Under the pieces are notes generated by a model that was given only the letters and a program-made list of their open reading frames with translations, did not search any database and was not told the origin of the DNA. Made by a program: the position numbers and the translations under genes. Below are positions 19,222 to 29,380 of a DNA stretch of 64,000 nt, piece by piece (the stretch's first letter is position 1; each line of letters opens with the position of its first letter). Source of the DNA: Nocardioides kribbensis (GTDB lineage: Bacteria; Actinomycetota; Actinomycetes; Propionibacteriales; Nocardioidaceae); assembly GCF_015070375.1 (NCBI RefSeq), contig NZ_JADCLL010000001.1, positions 1,056,501 to 1,120,500 of the forward strand, given 5' to 3'.

Positions 19222-20250
19222 ATGTTCGACTTCGCTCCCGATCCTCCCTGCGCCACTGGACAACAGGTCTGCGACGCGGTCCTCGACTGGACCGACAACG
19301 ACACGCTCGCCTACTTGGCCAACATCCTCATCGGGGCTCCCTCGGCCCTGGTCGGCCTCTTCGTCCTCGGCCTGGTGATCCGCTGGCTGGCCCACCGCGC
19401 GGTCGACCGGATCGTGCTGCGCGCCGCCGACGGCGTGCTGCCCGACCGGGTCGGGCGCCTCTCGCGCATCCACGGCCGGGGCGGCAAGGCGGGTGGCGCG
19501 CCCACCCGCACCGACGTGGCCGCGAGCACGCGCCGGGTGCAGCGGGCCAAGACGATGGGCAGCCTGCTCAAGTCGATCATCACCGGGCTGGTGCTCGCCG
19601 TCGTCGGCACGATGATGCTGAGCGAGATCGGCGTCAACATCGCCCCCATCATCGCCAGCGCCGGGATCCTCGGCGTCGCCATCGGCTTCGGCGCCCAGTC
19701 GCTGGTCAAGGACTTCCTGTCCGGCATCTTCATGATCTTCGAGGACCAGTACGGCGTGGGCGACGAGGTCGACCTCGGCGAGGCCGTGGGCGTGGTCGAG
19801 GCGGTCAGCCTGCGGGTCACGCGACTGCGCGACATCAACGGCACCGTCTGGTACGTCCGCAACGGCGAGATCCTGCGCGTGGGCAACATGAGCCAGAACT
19901 GGGCGCGCACGGTGCTCGACATCCAGGTCGGCTACCAGGAGGACCTGGTCAAGGTCCGCCGCGTGCTCGAGGACGTGGCCCACGACGTGTGGGAGGACGA
20001 GGACTTCACGGGGCGCGTGATCGAGGAGCCGTCGGTCTGGGGTGTCCAGGACCTCGGGATCGACGGGATCTCGGTGCGGGTCGCGCTCAAGACCGCCCCG
20101 GGAGAGCAGTGGGCCATCGCCCGCGAGATGCGCCAGCGGATCAAGGCGCGCTTCGACCACGAGGGCATCGAGATCCCCTTCCCCCAGCGCGTGGTGTGGC
20201 ACCGCGAGGAGCAGAAGGCGGCCGCGGCGGGGCAGCAGGCCCCCGAGTGA
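19222..20250 (+). CDS. Mechanosensitive ion channel, MscS family
   Basis: A 342-aa MscS-type channel. Transmembrane segments lie near the N-terminus (LIGAPSALVGLFVLGLVI), in the middle (IITGLVLAVVGTMML) and in the pore helix region (IAPIIASAGILGVAIGFGAQSLVKDFLSG). The beta domain has FEDQYGVGDEV, and a C-terminal alpha/beta domain ends in EIPFPQRVVW. It likely acts as an osmotic safety valve. ATG 19222 is the chosen start. It is followed 34 nt later by glbO, so the two may be co-transcribed. Confidence 0.93.
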   Translation: MFDFAPDPPCATGQQVCDAVLDWTDNDTLAYLANILIGAPSALVGLFVLGLVIRWLAHRAVDRIVLRAADGVLPDRVGRLSRIHGRGGKAGGAPTRTDVAASTRRVQRAKTMGSLLKSIITGLVLAVVGTMMLSEIGVNIAPIIASAGILGVAIGFGAQSLVKDFLSGIFMIFEDQYGVGDEVDLGEAVGVVEAVSLRVTRLRDINGTVWYVRNGEILRVGNMSQNWARTVLDIQVGYQEDLVKVRRVLEDVAHDVWEDEDFTGRVIEEPSVWGVQDLGIDGISVRVALKTAPGEQWAIAREMRQRIKARFDHEGIEIPFPQRVVWHREEQKAAAAGQQAPE

Positions 20251-20284
20251 GCCGCCCGCCGGCCCGAGGCGCGAGGATGGTCCC

Positions 20285-20656
20285 GTGACGTTCTACGACG
20301 AGATCGGCGGCCTCGAGACGATGCGGCGCATCGTGGCGACGTTCTACGAGGGCGTCGCCGAGGACGAGGTGCTGCGCCCGCTCTACCCCGAGGAGGACCT
20401 CGGGCCGGCGGAGGAGCGCTTCCTGCTCTTCCTCGTGCAGTACTGGGGCGGCCCGACCACCTACTCCGACACCCGAGGTCACCCGCGCCTGCGCATGCGC
20501 CACGCGCCCTTCGCCGTGACCCCCGAGGCCCGCGACCACTGGCTGACCCACTTCCGCGCCGGGCTCGACGCGGTCGACCTCACCCCGGAGCAGGACGCGC
20601 AGTTCTGGGAGTACGTCACCCACGCCGCCCAGTTCATGGTCAACACCTTGGAGTGA
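20285..20656 (+). CDS. glbO: Group II truncated haemoglobin (GlbO/trHbO)
   Basis: A 123-aa 2-on-2 globin. Family residues visible are Tyr in VATFYEG (B10), aromatic YWGGPTTYSD (CD1 region), proximal His in RMRHAPFAV (F8) and Trp in DHWLTHF (G8), typical of group II. It binds O2/NO/CO haem ligands; the physiological role in actinobacteria is debated (NO or O2 handling). The start is GTG 20285 (VTFYDEIGG). Position downstream of pepN and DUF5130 matches M. tuberculosis Rv2470. Confidence 0.95.
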   Translation: MTFYDEIGGLETMRRIVATFYEGVAEDEVLRPLYPEEDLGPAEERFLLFLVQYWGGPTTYSDTRGHPRLRMRHAPFAVTPEARDHWLTHFRAGLDAVDLTPEQDAQFWEYVTHAAQFMVNTLE

Positions 20657-20776
20657 CGTCCCACGCGGGAGCGCACCACCGATCTAGGTTCGGGGACCGC
20701 ACCGTGTAACGCCGCCCCGTCGCCGTGACAGGTAGAGGGTGCCGGCGCACCACCCAGCCCGAGCCGAGGAGGCGAG

Positions 20777-21409
20777 ATGGACCGACGCGACCTGCGGGTC
20801 CCGGCGCCCGACCTCGAGCCCGAGGACTGGTTCGTGGAGCAGCTGGCCCTCCTCGCCCGGGAGAGCGGGGCGACGGGCACGAGCGACCTGCCGCGCAGCG
20901 GCTGGCGGGTCGCGGTCGTGACCGCCCTGGCGGCCGCGGTGCTCACCGCGACCGCCTGGCTCGCCGGAGCGCTCCCGGGTGGCTCACCCCTCGGCGACCC
21001 GGACCCCGGCCCGTCCCCGTCGCCGAGCGCCCCGGGCACGCCCGGCACCACGCCGTCCCCGTCGCCGACCACCGGCGGGGCGACGCGCCCAGGCGGTCCG
21101 GCCGGACCTGGGAGCGGGAGCAGCCCGGCGCCGCCGTCTCAGTCTCAGGACGACGGCGCCGGGTCGCCGCAGTCGTCGGGGCCGACGTCATCGGGCGGGT
21201 CCCCCGGCACGTCGGTGCCCGGCTCGTCGGTGCCGACGCCCAGCGACCTCCCCACGCCCTCCGACATCACTCCCGGGGCCGGGAGCCGCACGCCGGGTGG
21301 GAAGACGACCGGGAAGCCGTCGATCGGCGCCTCGGCCAGCGCCTCGGTCAGTGCCTCCGTCCGAGGCTCCCTGCGGGCCTCCGTCGGCGACGCGGGACCG
21401 CTCGGGTGA
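20777..21409 (+). CDS. Membrane protein with Pro/Ser-rich tail, possible anti-sigma factor
   Basis: A 210-aa protein. The first ~45 residues are cytoplasmic (DRRDLRVPAPDLEPEDWFVEQLALLARESG). A single transmembrane helix follows (WRVAVVTALAAAVLTATAWLAGAL), then ~140 residues rich in Pro, Ser, Gly and Thr that are probably extracytoplasmic and disordered. ATG 20777 has a GAGGAGGCGAG Shine-Dalgarno sequence. Its stop overlaps the GTG of the sigma factor (GTGA, 21406-21409). Topology and coupling fit an anti-sigma factor, but I see no zinc motif. The order (membrane gene first) is unusual. Confidence 0.6.
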   Translation: MDRRDLRVPAPDLEPEDWFVEQLALLARESGATGTSDLPRSGWRVAVVTALAAAVLTATAWLAGALPGGSPLGDPDPGPSPSPSAPGTPGTTPSPSPTTGGATRPGGPAGPGSGSSPAPPSQSQDDGAGSPQSSGPTSSGGSPGTSVPGSSVPTPSDLPTPSDITPGAGSRTPGGKTTGKPSIGASASASVSASVRGSLRASVGDAGPLG

Positions 21410-21960
21410 CGACCCCCACCGACGACCTCGTCCGGCGTGCCCGCACGGGCGACGCCGAGGCCTGGCGTGCGCTCTACCGCGCCCACGCCGGGCGGCTCGT
21501 GGTGTGGCTCGGCACCCGCCCCACCGGCGACGCCGCCGTCAGCGCCGACGACGTCGCGGCGGAGGCCTGGCTGGTGGCCGCGCGCCGGATCGCGGAGTTC
21601 GACGGTGACGACGAGGAGTTCGCCGGCTGGCTCTTCGGCATCGCGCGCCGGGTCGGGTTGAACCTCCACCGGCGCAGCGCCCGCCGCGGCACCACCCCCA
21701 CCGAGGCCCCGCCCGAGACGAGCCACCACGAGGGTCCCGAGGAGTCGCGCGTGGCGATCGACTGGGCGCGGCAGGTGCTCCAGCGGCTGCCGCCGCGCGA
21801 GCGCGACGTCGTGGCCTGCACCGAGGTCGTCGGTCTCGACGTCGCCACCACGGCCCAGGCCCTCGGCATCAGCGCCGTCGCGGTGCGGGTGGCCCGCCAC
21901 CGCGGGCTGCGCCGGCTGCGCGACCAGTCCGACCTCGCGGGCGTCCGCCCGCGCCCCTGA
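21406..21960 (+). CDS. RNA polymerase ECF-type sigma factor
   Basis: A 184-aa sigma-70 family factor with region 2 (DLVRRARTGDAEAWRALYRAHAG... and AEAWLVAARRIAEF) and region 4 (LQRLPPRERDVVACTEVVGLDVATTAQALGIS followed by AVRVARHRGLRRLR). It directs core polymerase to alternative promoters. The GTG start is inside a GTGA overlap with the upstream membrane protein gene. No clear zinc-finger anti-sigma gene lies downstream. Its regulon is unknown. Confidence 0.88.
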   Translation: MTTPTDDLVRRARTGDAEAWRALYRAHAGRLVVWLGTRPTGDAAVSADDVAAEAWLVAARRIAEFDGDDEEFAGWLFGIARRVGLNLHRRSARRGTTPTEAPPETSHHEGPEESRVAIDWARQVLQRLPPRERDVVACTEVVGLDVATTAQALGISAVAVRVARHRGLRRLRDQSDLAGVRPRP

Positions 21961-22002
21961 CCCACCCGTCACCCCGGGCGCGACCCCGGCCGGGGGCTGT
22001 GC

Positions 22003-22026
22003 CCGTGAGGCCGTGAGGCCGTGAGG
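22003..22026 (+). repeat. Short tandem repeat, 3 x CCGTGAGG
   Basis: Three copies of an 8-nt unit lie in the ~160-bp gap between the sigma-factor gene and the Old Yellow Enzyme gene. Too short and simple to interpret; it could be a regulator half-site array or chance. Confidence 0.4.
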
Positions 22027-22120
22027 GAAACGTGACGGGGGCCGGCCACGGGCGAAACACCCGGGCGGCGGCACGGGTGGTCGACTGCAGGTCCACCGAC
22101 CGCCGGACCGAGGGGCACCC

Positions 22121-23299
22121 ATGGCCGACCTGTTCTCGCCGTACGCACTGAAGGGCGTGACGCTGCGCAACCGCATCGTGATGTCACCGATGACGATGTA
22201 CAACTCCGTCGACGGCCGCATGGACGACTACCACACGATGTACCTCGGCGCCCGGGCCGCCGGGGGCTTCGGGCTGGTCTTCCCCGAGCAGGTCGCCATC
22301 ACCCCCGACGGCCGCACCACGACGTCGTGCGCGGGCCTGTGGAGCGACGAGCAGGTCGAGGGGCACGCGCGGGTCACCGCGATGATCCGCCGGATGGGGG
22401 CGGTGCCCGGGATCCAGCTGGGCCACACCGGACGCAAGGGCAGCGAGCTGCCGCCCCACAAAGGCGTCAACGAGCAGGGCTCGTGGAAGGCGCTGCCGCC
22501 CGACCACCCCGACGGCTGGACCTGTGTGGCCCCCGACGCGATCCCCTACGGCGGCGACCACTCCTACCCCGTCCACCCGCTCACCGTCGCCGAGATCGCC
22601 GACCTGCACCGCAGCTACGCCGACGCCGCGCGGCGCGCCCTCGACGCCGGCTACCAGTGGCTGGAGATGCACTTCGCCCACGGCTACCTGGCTGCGAGCT
22701 TCTTCTCCCCGCTGGCCAACCAGCGCACCGACGAGTACGGCGGCAGCGTGCGCAACCGGGCGCGCTTCCTGCTCGAGGCCCTCGACGCCGTCCGCGAGGT
22801 CTGGCCCGAGGAGTACCCGCTCACCATGCGTCTGGGGGTCGACGACCTGCACCCCGACGGCATCCGGCTCGAGGACTCCATCGAGGCGATCGGCTGGATG
22901 AAGGAGCACGGGCTCGACCTGGCCGACGTGAGCATCGGCTTCAACACCGACGACATGGTCGAGCCCCCGCTCGGTGACAGGGGCTTCATGCTCGAGCGGG
23001 CCGCCCGCATCAAGCGCGAGGTGGACATCCCCGTCGCCACGAGCTGGAACCTCGGCGTGCCGCAGAACGCCGCGGCCGCGATCGCCAGCGGGGCCATCGA
23101 CCTGGCCTTCCTGGGCCGGCCCGCCCTGTCGAACCCGCACTGGCCGGTCTGGGCCGCGCGGGAGCTGGGCCACGAGGACCCCTTCGGCCTGGTGCCGGCG
23201 GACTGGGCGTGGTGGCTGCGCAACTTCCGCGGCCACGACGCGAGCATCGGCCTCCCCGCCCCCTCGGCCCCGGCGCCCGACCTCCGGGCGGCCGGCTGA
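22121..23299 (+). CDS. NADH:flavin oxidoreductase (Old Yellow Enzyme family)
   Basis: A 392-aa FMN-dependent TIM-barrel ene-reductase. Features are N-terminal FSPYALKGVTLRNRIVMSPMTMY, FMN/substrate-binding GIQLGHTGRKGSE, the signature HFAHGYLAASFFSPLANQRTDEYGGS (Phe replaces the more common Gly of HGAHGYL), and the C-terminal phosphate-binding region near SWNLGVPQ. NADPH or NADH preference cannot be read. ATG 22121 is preceded by GAGGGGCACCC. It likely reduces activated alkenes; the true substrate is unknown. Confidence 0.9.
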   Translation: MADLFSPYALKGVTLRNRIVMSPMTMYNSVDGRMDDYHTMYLGARAAGGFGLVFPEQVAITPDGRTTTSCAGLWSDEQVEGHARVTAMIRRMGAVPGIQLGHTGRKGSELPPHKGVNEQGSWKALPPDHPDGWTCVAPDAIPYGGDHSYPVHPLTVAEIADLHRSYADAARRALDAGYQWLEMHFAHGYLAASFFSPLANQRTDEYGGSVRNRARFLLEALDAVREVWPEEYPLTMRLGVDDLHPDGIRLEDSIEAIGWMKEHGLDLADVSIGFNTDDMVEPPLGDRGFMLERAARIKREVDIPVATSWNLGVPQNAAAAIASGAIDLAFLGRPALSNPHWPVWAARELGHEDPFGLVPADWAWWLRNFRGHDASIGLPAPSAPAPDLRAAG

Positions 23300-23313
23300 G
23301 GGCCCGGGCGGAC

Positions 23314-24216
23314 TCAGCCGGTCGGGCGCGCGGTCCAGGAGCCGTCGAGGGCGGCGAGCAACGGCGCTCGCACCTCCTCGCTCGGCTGCACCGAGCGACC
23401 GGTGGCGGTGTCGAAGAAGACCAGCACGACGCGGGCCCGGGCCAGCACGGTGTCGCCGTCGCGGATCTCGCTCTCCACCACCGACGAGCTGCGTCCCACG
23501 TGGGAGAACCAGCTCCACACGTCGTAGGGCTCGGGGCGGAAGAGGATCGGCACGCGGTAGTCGACGTCGATCTGCGCGACGACCAGGCTGGCGCGCGAGT
23601 CCTCCCCCGGCGCGGCGCCCCACAACCGGGCCAGCACAGCGATGCGCGACTCCTGGAGGTACTCGAAGTACTTCACGTTGTTGACGTGGCCGTAGACGTC
23701 GACGTCGCTGAAGCGCACCTGGAGCGGGAAGTGCCCCAGGTCCTCCTCGCGCGCCGGGGTGCGGGCCGGCCGCTCGCCGGCGTCGCCCTCCTCCCGGAAG
23801 CCGGCCAGCACCTCGCGCTCGGCGGCGGTGAGACGGCGGGGTCGCTCCTCGGAGAAGACGAACGGCGTCAGCACGGTCGTGGCGCGCACGTAAACGCGGC
23901 GCCCCTCGGGCGTCTCGTCGAAGACCTCGTAGGCCATCGTGAAGGTGGCCGCGCGGACCTCGGTGACCCAGCACTCGATGCGCACGGGGGAGAAGCGGAA
24001 GGTGAGCGGCTCGACGTAGGTGACCCGGTGGCGCACCACCACGAGTCCCTCCACGAGGCCCGCGGTCGCGTCGGCGCCGTCCTCCCGCGCGGGGCGGTGG
24101 GTCCGGAGCATGTCGACTCGGGCCTCCTGGAGGTAGTCGACGTAGACCACGTTGTTGACGTGGCCCAGCAGGTCCAGGTCGGCCCAGCGCAGCTGGCACT
24201 CGTAGAGGTGACGCAC
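23314..24216 (-). CDS. Acyl-CoA thioesterase, tandem hotdog domains
   Basis: A 300-aa protein with two 4HBT-type hotdog domains (about residues 1-130 and 165-285). Each starts with the typical RxxDxDxxGHVNNxxYxxYLQESR motif: RWADLDLLGHVNNVVYVDYLQ and RFSDVDVYGHVNNVKYFEYL. The Asp/His pairs are conserved in both halves, so both may be catalytic or they act as a dimer-like unit. It hydrolyses acyl-CoA esters. The start is GTG 24216. Resembles M. tuberculosis Rv2475c by position and length, from memory. Confidence 0.9.
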   Translation of the reverse strand: MRHLYECQLRWADLDLLGHVNNVVYVDYLQEARVDMLRTHRPAREDGADATAGLVEGLVVVRHRVTYVEPLTFRFSPVRIECWVTEVRAATFTMAYEVFDETPEGRRVYVRATTVLTPFVFSEERPRRLTAAEREVLAGFREEGDAGERPARTPAREEDLGHFPLQVRFSDVDVYGHVNNVKYFEYLQESRIAVLARLWGAAPGEDSRASLVVAQIDVDYRVPILFRPEPYDVWSWFSHVGRSSSVVESEIRDGDTVLARARVVLVFFDTATGRSVQPSEEVRAPLLAALDGSWTARPTG

Positions 24217-24241
24217 GGGGCGACTCTGCCAGACGCGGCGC

Positions 24242-24421
24242 TCAGTGGCTGAGCACGAGCCCGCCGTAGTACTCGCGCAGGCCCAGGTGGCGGGCGACCC
24301 GCACGTGGCGGTGGCGCAGGACGGTCTGGCCGAGCACGCCCACGGCGAGCAGGCCGCCGAGGACGCCGACGGCGACCACGGCCCACAGGACGGCGACGGC
24401 GGCGGGGCTGAGCAGTTCCAT
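24242..24421 (-). CDS. 59-aa small membrane protein under TetR-type operators
   Basis: ATG 24421 is preceded by AAGGAG at good spacing. The protein starts MELLSPAAVAVLWAVVAVG and has one long transmembrane stretch (VAVLWAVVAVGVLGGLLAVGVLG) followed by a basic segment (RHRHVRVARHLGL). No family is recognised. It is divergent from a TetR gene, and two TTCTAC-N4-GTAGAA palindromes lie in the intergenic region. The natural reading is that TetR represses this gene and perhaps itself. Confidence 0.7.
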   Translation of the reverse strand: MELLSPAAVAVLWAVVAVGVLGGLLAVGVLGQTVLRHRHVRVARHLGLREYYGGLVLSH

Positions 24422-24430
24422 GGAAACTCC

Positions 24431-24463
24431 TTCTACAGGTGTAGAACTTCTACTGATGTAGAA
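24431..24463. promoter_or_regulatory. Tandem palindromic operators between TetR gene and small membrane protein gene
   Basis: Two copies of TTCTAC-N4-GTAGAA, at 24431-24446 and 24448-24463, are spaced 17 bp centre to centre. The second extends to an 18-bp palindrome with C/G ends. They overlap the Shine-Dalgarno and promoter region of the minus-strand small membrane gene and lie about 100 bp upstream of the TetR start. This is a classic TetR-family arrangement. Confidence 0.75.
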
Positions 24464-24559
24464 GGTACGCCGCAGCCCCGCGGCCCGCAACGGTGCCGGG
24501 TAGTGTCGCCGCTCACCCGCCACACCCACCCGCAGCAACCACCCGCCGCAGGAGCCGCC

Positions 24560-25150
24560 ATGCCCGACCCGACCCCGCGGCGTCGGCAGCTGGCGGAGGC
24601 CGCGACCGCCGTGGTCGCCCGCGAGGGCCTGCGCGGCCTGACCCACCGGGCGGTGGACCGGGAGGCCGGGATCGCCGAGGGCAGCTGCTCGGCCTACCTG
24701 CGCACCAGCAGGGCCCTGCGGGACGCCCTCACCGAGCACGTCGCCGGCAGCATGGCCGCCGATGTCGAGGACCTCGCGGCGCAGGTGGCCGCGCTGCCCC
24801 CGCGCACCGAGGGCGCACCACCCGGACCGGCGCTCGACCTGGCGATGGCCCTGATGCAGCGCTGGGTCGAGCGGCGCGACCTCGTGGTCGTCAGCCTCGA
24901 GCTGTCCACCGCCGCCACCCGCGACCCCGCGATCGCCGAGCAGCTCGCGCCCTGGCGCGCCCGCCTCGTCGACGTGGTCGACGCCATCCTGGCCGCGGCG
25001 GGGCGCCCCCACAGCACCGAGCGGGCCGACGCGCTGGTCGCGGCCTACGACGGGATCCTCGCCGCCGCCCTCCTGCGGCCCGACGACGAGCGCCGCGCCT
25101 GGCTGGCCCGCACCCTCACGCTGGTCACCGACGCGCTCACCTGCGCGTGA
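24560..25150 (+). CDS. TetR family transcriptional regulator
   Basis: A 196-aa DNA-binding repressor. The N-terminal HTH is RRRQLAEAATAVVAREGLRGLTHRAVDREAGIAEGSCSAYLRT (about residues 7-50). The remainder is the helical ligand-binding domain. The effector is unknown. ATG 24560 has GCAGGAG upstream. A TAGTGT hexamer at 24501-24506 could be its -10. The divergent neighbour with paired palindromes between them suggests local autoregulation. Confidence 0.9.
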   Translation: MPDPTPRRRQLAEAATAVVAREGLRGLTHRAVDREAGIAEGSCSAYLRTSRALRDALTEHVAGSMAADVEDLAAQVAALPPRTEGAPPGPALDLAMALMQRWVERRDLVVVSLELSTAATRDPAIAEQLAPWRARLVDVVDAILAAAGRPHSTERADALVAAYDGILAAALLRPDDERRAWLARTLTLVTDALTCA

Positions 25151-25223
25151 GCGCTGGACGAGGGGTCTAGGGTGGATCCGGCAGCATTACCCGCCAGTAA
25201 CCCACACCAGACCGGAGTCCCGC

Positions 25224-26438
25224 ATGCCCGAGGCCGTCATCGTTTCCGTCGCCCGCAGCCCCATCGGGCGCGCCAACAAGGGCTCGCTCAAGGACTTCCG
25301 TCCTGACGACCTCAGCGCCCTGATCGTCAAGACCGCGCTGGACAAGATCGAGGGGCTCGACCCCAACACCGTCGACGACCTCTACCTCGGCTGCGGCCTG
25401 CCCGGCGGCGAGTCGGGCAACAACATGGGCCGCGTCGTCAACGTGCTCAACGGCATGGACGCCGTGCCCGGCGCCACCGTCACCCGCTACTGCGCCTCCT
25501 CGGTGCAGACCACCCGGATGGCCTTCCACGCCATCAAGGCCGGCGAGGGCGACATCTTCGTCTCCGCCGGCGTGGAGACCGTCTCCCGCTTCGCCAAGGG
25601 CACCTCCGACCACATCCCCCACACCGTCAACCCGCGCTTCGACGACGCGCAGTCGCGCACCGCGAAGACCGCCGAGGGCGGCGTGGACTGGCACGACCCG
25701 CGCGAGGACGGCCTGCTCCCCGACGCCTACATCGCGATGGGCCAGACCGCCGAGAACGTCGCCCGCCTGCGCGGCCTGTCGCGCCAGGAGCTCGACGAGT
25801 TCGGCGTGCGCTCGCAGAACCTCGCCGAGAAGGCGATCGACAACGGCTTCTGGGCCCGCGAGATCACCCCCGTCACGACCCCCGACGGCACCGTGGTCAG
25901 CACCGACGACGGCCCCCGCGCCGGCGTCACCTACGACGCGATCAAGGACCTCAAGCCGGTCTTCCGCCCCGACGGCGTGGTCACCGCCGGCAACTGCTGC
26001 GCGCTCAACGACGGCGCCGCCGCGGTCGTCATCATGTCCGACACCAAGGCCGCCGAGCTCGGCCTCACCCCGCTCGCGCGCATCGTCTCCACCGGCGTGA
26101 GCGGCCTGTCGCCCGAGATCATGGGCCTCGGCCCCGTCGAGGCCACCCGCAACGCCCTGAAGTACGCCGGCATGAGCATCGGCGACATCGACCTGGTCGA
26201 GATCAACGAGGCCTTCGCCGCCCAGGTCGTGCCGTCCTACCAGGACCTGGGCATCGACATCGACCGCCTCAACGTCAACGGCGGCGCCATCGCCGTCGGC
26301 CACCCCTTCGGCATGACCGGGGCCCGGCTGCAGAACACGATGATCAACAGCCTCGACTGGCACGACAAGACCACCGGCCTCATCACGATGTGCGTCGGCG
26401 GCGGCCAGGGCATGGCCCTCATCCTCGAGCGCGTCTGA
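25224..26438 (+). CDS. Acetyl-CoA C-acyltransferase (thiolase, FadA-like)
   Basis: A 404-aa thiolase catalysing the last, thiolytic step of beta-oxidation (or the reverse Claisen condensation). Catalytic residues are visible: Cys90 in RYCASS, His360 in [11 protein letters not shown] and Cys390 in CVGGGQG. A TAGGGT -10 lies about 50 bp upstream, and CCGGAG precedes ATG 25224. No fadB partner is adjacent. Length and motifs match degradative thiolases; the substrate chain length cannot be read from sequence. Confidence 0.93.
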   Translation: MPEAVIVSVARSPIGRANKGSLKDFRPDDLSALIVKTALDKIEGLDPNTVDDLYLGCGLPGGESGNNMGRVVNVLNGMDAVPGATVTRYCASSVQTTRMAFHAIKAGEGDIFVSAGVETVSRFAKGTSDHIPHTVNPRFDDAQSRTAKTAEGGVDWHDPREDGLLPDAYIAMGQTAENVARLRGLSRQELDEFGVRSQNLAEKAIDNGFWAREITPVTTPDGTVVSTDDGPRAGVTYDAIKDLKPVFRPDGVVTAGNCCALNDGAAAVVIMSDTKAAELGLTPLARIVSTGVSGLSPEIMGLGPVEATRNALKYAGMSIGDIDLVEINEAFAAQVVPSYQDLGIDIDRLNVNGGAIAVGHPFGMTGARLQNTMINSLDWHDKTTGLITMCVGGGQGMALILERV

Positions 26439-26449
26439 CCCGCCCCGGT

Positions 26450-26500
26450 CCGCGGCACCCGGCCGGCTCGTGCGTCACGAGTCGGTCTCGGGTGCCGCGG
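26450..26500 (+). terminator. Possible terminator after the thiolase gene
   Basis: CCGCGGCACCCG and its complement form a 12-bp stem with a ~27-nt loop that itself contains an inverted GTGCGTCAC. No T-run. It lies between the thiolase stop and the MarR promoter. Confidence 0.4.
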
Positions 26501-26530
26501 CCGCGGTGCGGCTCTCCTAGACTCCGTCGA

Positions 26531-27049
26531 ATGACGACCGAGCACCGCACCGCGCCCGACAGCGATCCCGTGACGGCCGAGCCGCGCTGGCTCGACCAGT
26601 CGCAGCAGCGCTCGTGGCGCGCCCTCCTCGTCGGCCACACGCTGCTCATGGCGCGGCTCGACGACGACCTGCGACGCGGCTTCGACCTGTCGCTGACCGA
26701 GTACGAGATCCTGGTGCGGCTCTCCGAGCGCGACGGACGCCTGCGCATGGCCCAGCTCGCCGACGCGATGGCCCACAGCCGCAGCCGGGTCACCCACACC
26801 GTCGCCCGGATGGAGCGCGCCGGGCTCGTCGAGCGGGTGTCCTCGCCCGAGGACGGCCGCGGCATCCTCGCCTCGCTCACCGAGCGGGGCCTCGACGTCC
26901 TGCGCCAGGCGGCCCCGATGCACGTCGCGGGCGTGCGCGAGCACCTGGTCGACCTCGCCGACGCCGACGACCTCGCCGCCGTCGGGCGGGTCATGAACGT
27001 CGTCGCCGACCACCTGGTCGCCGGGCACCCGGAGATGGACATCCGCTGA
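26531..27049 (+). CDS. MarR family transcriptional regulator
   Basis: A 172-aa winged-helix regulator. The wHTH spans about residues 60-130: [48 protein letters not shown] followed by the wing [16 protein letters not shown] 26531 follows a TAGACT -10 by 7 nt, indicating a leaderless transcript. Ligand and targets are unknown. It is convergent with ettA and flanked by the thiolase gene, which it might or might not regulate. Confidence 0.9.
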   Translation: MTTEHRTAPDSDPVTAEPRWLDQSQQRSWRALLVGHTLLMARLDDDLRRGFDLSLTEYEILVRLSERDGRLRMAQLADAMAHSRSRVTHTVARMERAGLVERVSSPEDGRGILASLTERGLDVLRQAAPMHVAGVREHLVDLADADDLAAVGRVMNVVADHLVAGHPEMDIR

Positions 27050-27074
27050 GCCCGGCGACCCGGTGGGTCGCTCG

Positions 27075-28757
<1,683 letters not shown>

Positions 28758-28765
28758 GGTCCCCG

Positions 28766-28771
28766 AGCCTA
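28766..28771 (-). promoter_or_regulatory. -10 element of ettA (leaderless promoter)
   Basis: TAGGCT on the minus strand, 8 nt before ATG 28757, with no Shine-Dalgarno sequence in between. Confidence 0.5.
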
Positions 28772-28815
28772 CGGGGTCGCCCGGGCGTCCGGGCACCCCG
28801 GGCCCCGCCGGCGGC

Positions 28816-29238
28816 TCAGGCCGCGACGCCGTCGCCGGCCGCGGCCTCCTCGGCCCCGGCGGCGCCCGAGGCCGGGCGGGGCGTGCGGGCGAAGCTGCTC
28901 GTGCCACGGGTCAGGTCGTGGCCGACGAGCACGGCGTCGACCTCCATCGAGGTGACCTCGACGCCCGCGGAGTTGACCCACGACGACGTGGTGAGACGCC
29001 CGTGCACCACGACCGGGTCGCCGCGGCGCACCGAGGTCGCGACGTTGTCGGCCAGGCCGCGCCAGGCGTTGACCGAGTACCACACCGTCGGCCCGTCGCC
29101 CCACTCCCCCGACCGGCGGTTGAAGCGTCGCGGGGTCACGGCGAGCCGGAAGCCGGCCACCGGCGCCTCACCGGCGTGGCGCAGGGTCACCTCGCCCCCG
29201 ACCCAGCCCTGCAGGGTCAGCATGGTCTCGTTCAGCAC
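28816..29238 (-). CDS. Single-stranded DNA-binding protein (second, short SSB-like)
   Basis: A 140-aa OB-fold protein: FRLAVTPRRFNRRSGEWGDGPTVWYSVNAWRGLADNVATSVRRGDPVVVHGRLTTSSWVNSAG is the SSB core. Its C-terminal tail is Ala/Gly/Glu-rich and lacks the acidic DDDIPF tip of replicative SSB. It therefore looks like the auxiliary SSB found beside ettA in actinobacteria (cf. Rv2478c). The start is GTG 29238, with GAGGAG 6 nt upstream; an ATG at 29223 is an alternative. Confidence 0.85.
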   Translation of the reverse strand: MLNETMLTLQGWVGGEVTLRHAGEAPVAGFRLAVTPRRFNRRSGEWGDGPTVWYSVNAWRGLADNVATSVRRGDPVVVHGRLTTSSWVNSAGVEVTSMEVDAVLVGHDLTRGTSSFARTPRPASGAAGAEEAAAGDGVAA

Positions 29239-29380
29239 GGCAGTCTCCTCGTCCCTCGGTGGCCGCCGCCTCGGGGCGGCCCGTGGGGACAAGCGAACGC
29301 CGCGGCGCCGACCGCCGCAGCGCCTCGGGCCGGGCCTGGGGACGGACGGACCGTCACGCGCCCGTGTGGACGACTCGTGG

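Noticed and set aside
22003..22026. Triple CCGTGAGG repeat as CRISPR or iteron
   Set aside because: Only three 8-nt units without spacers and no cas or replication genes nearby.
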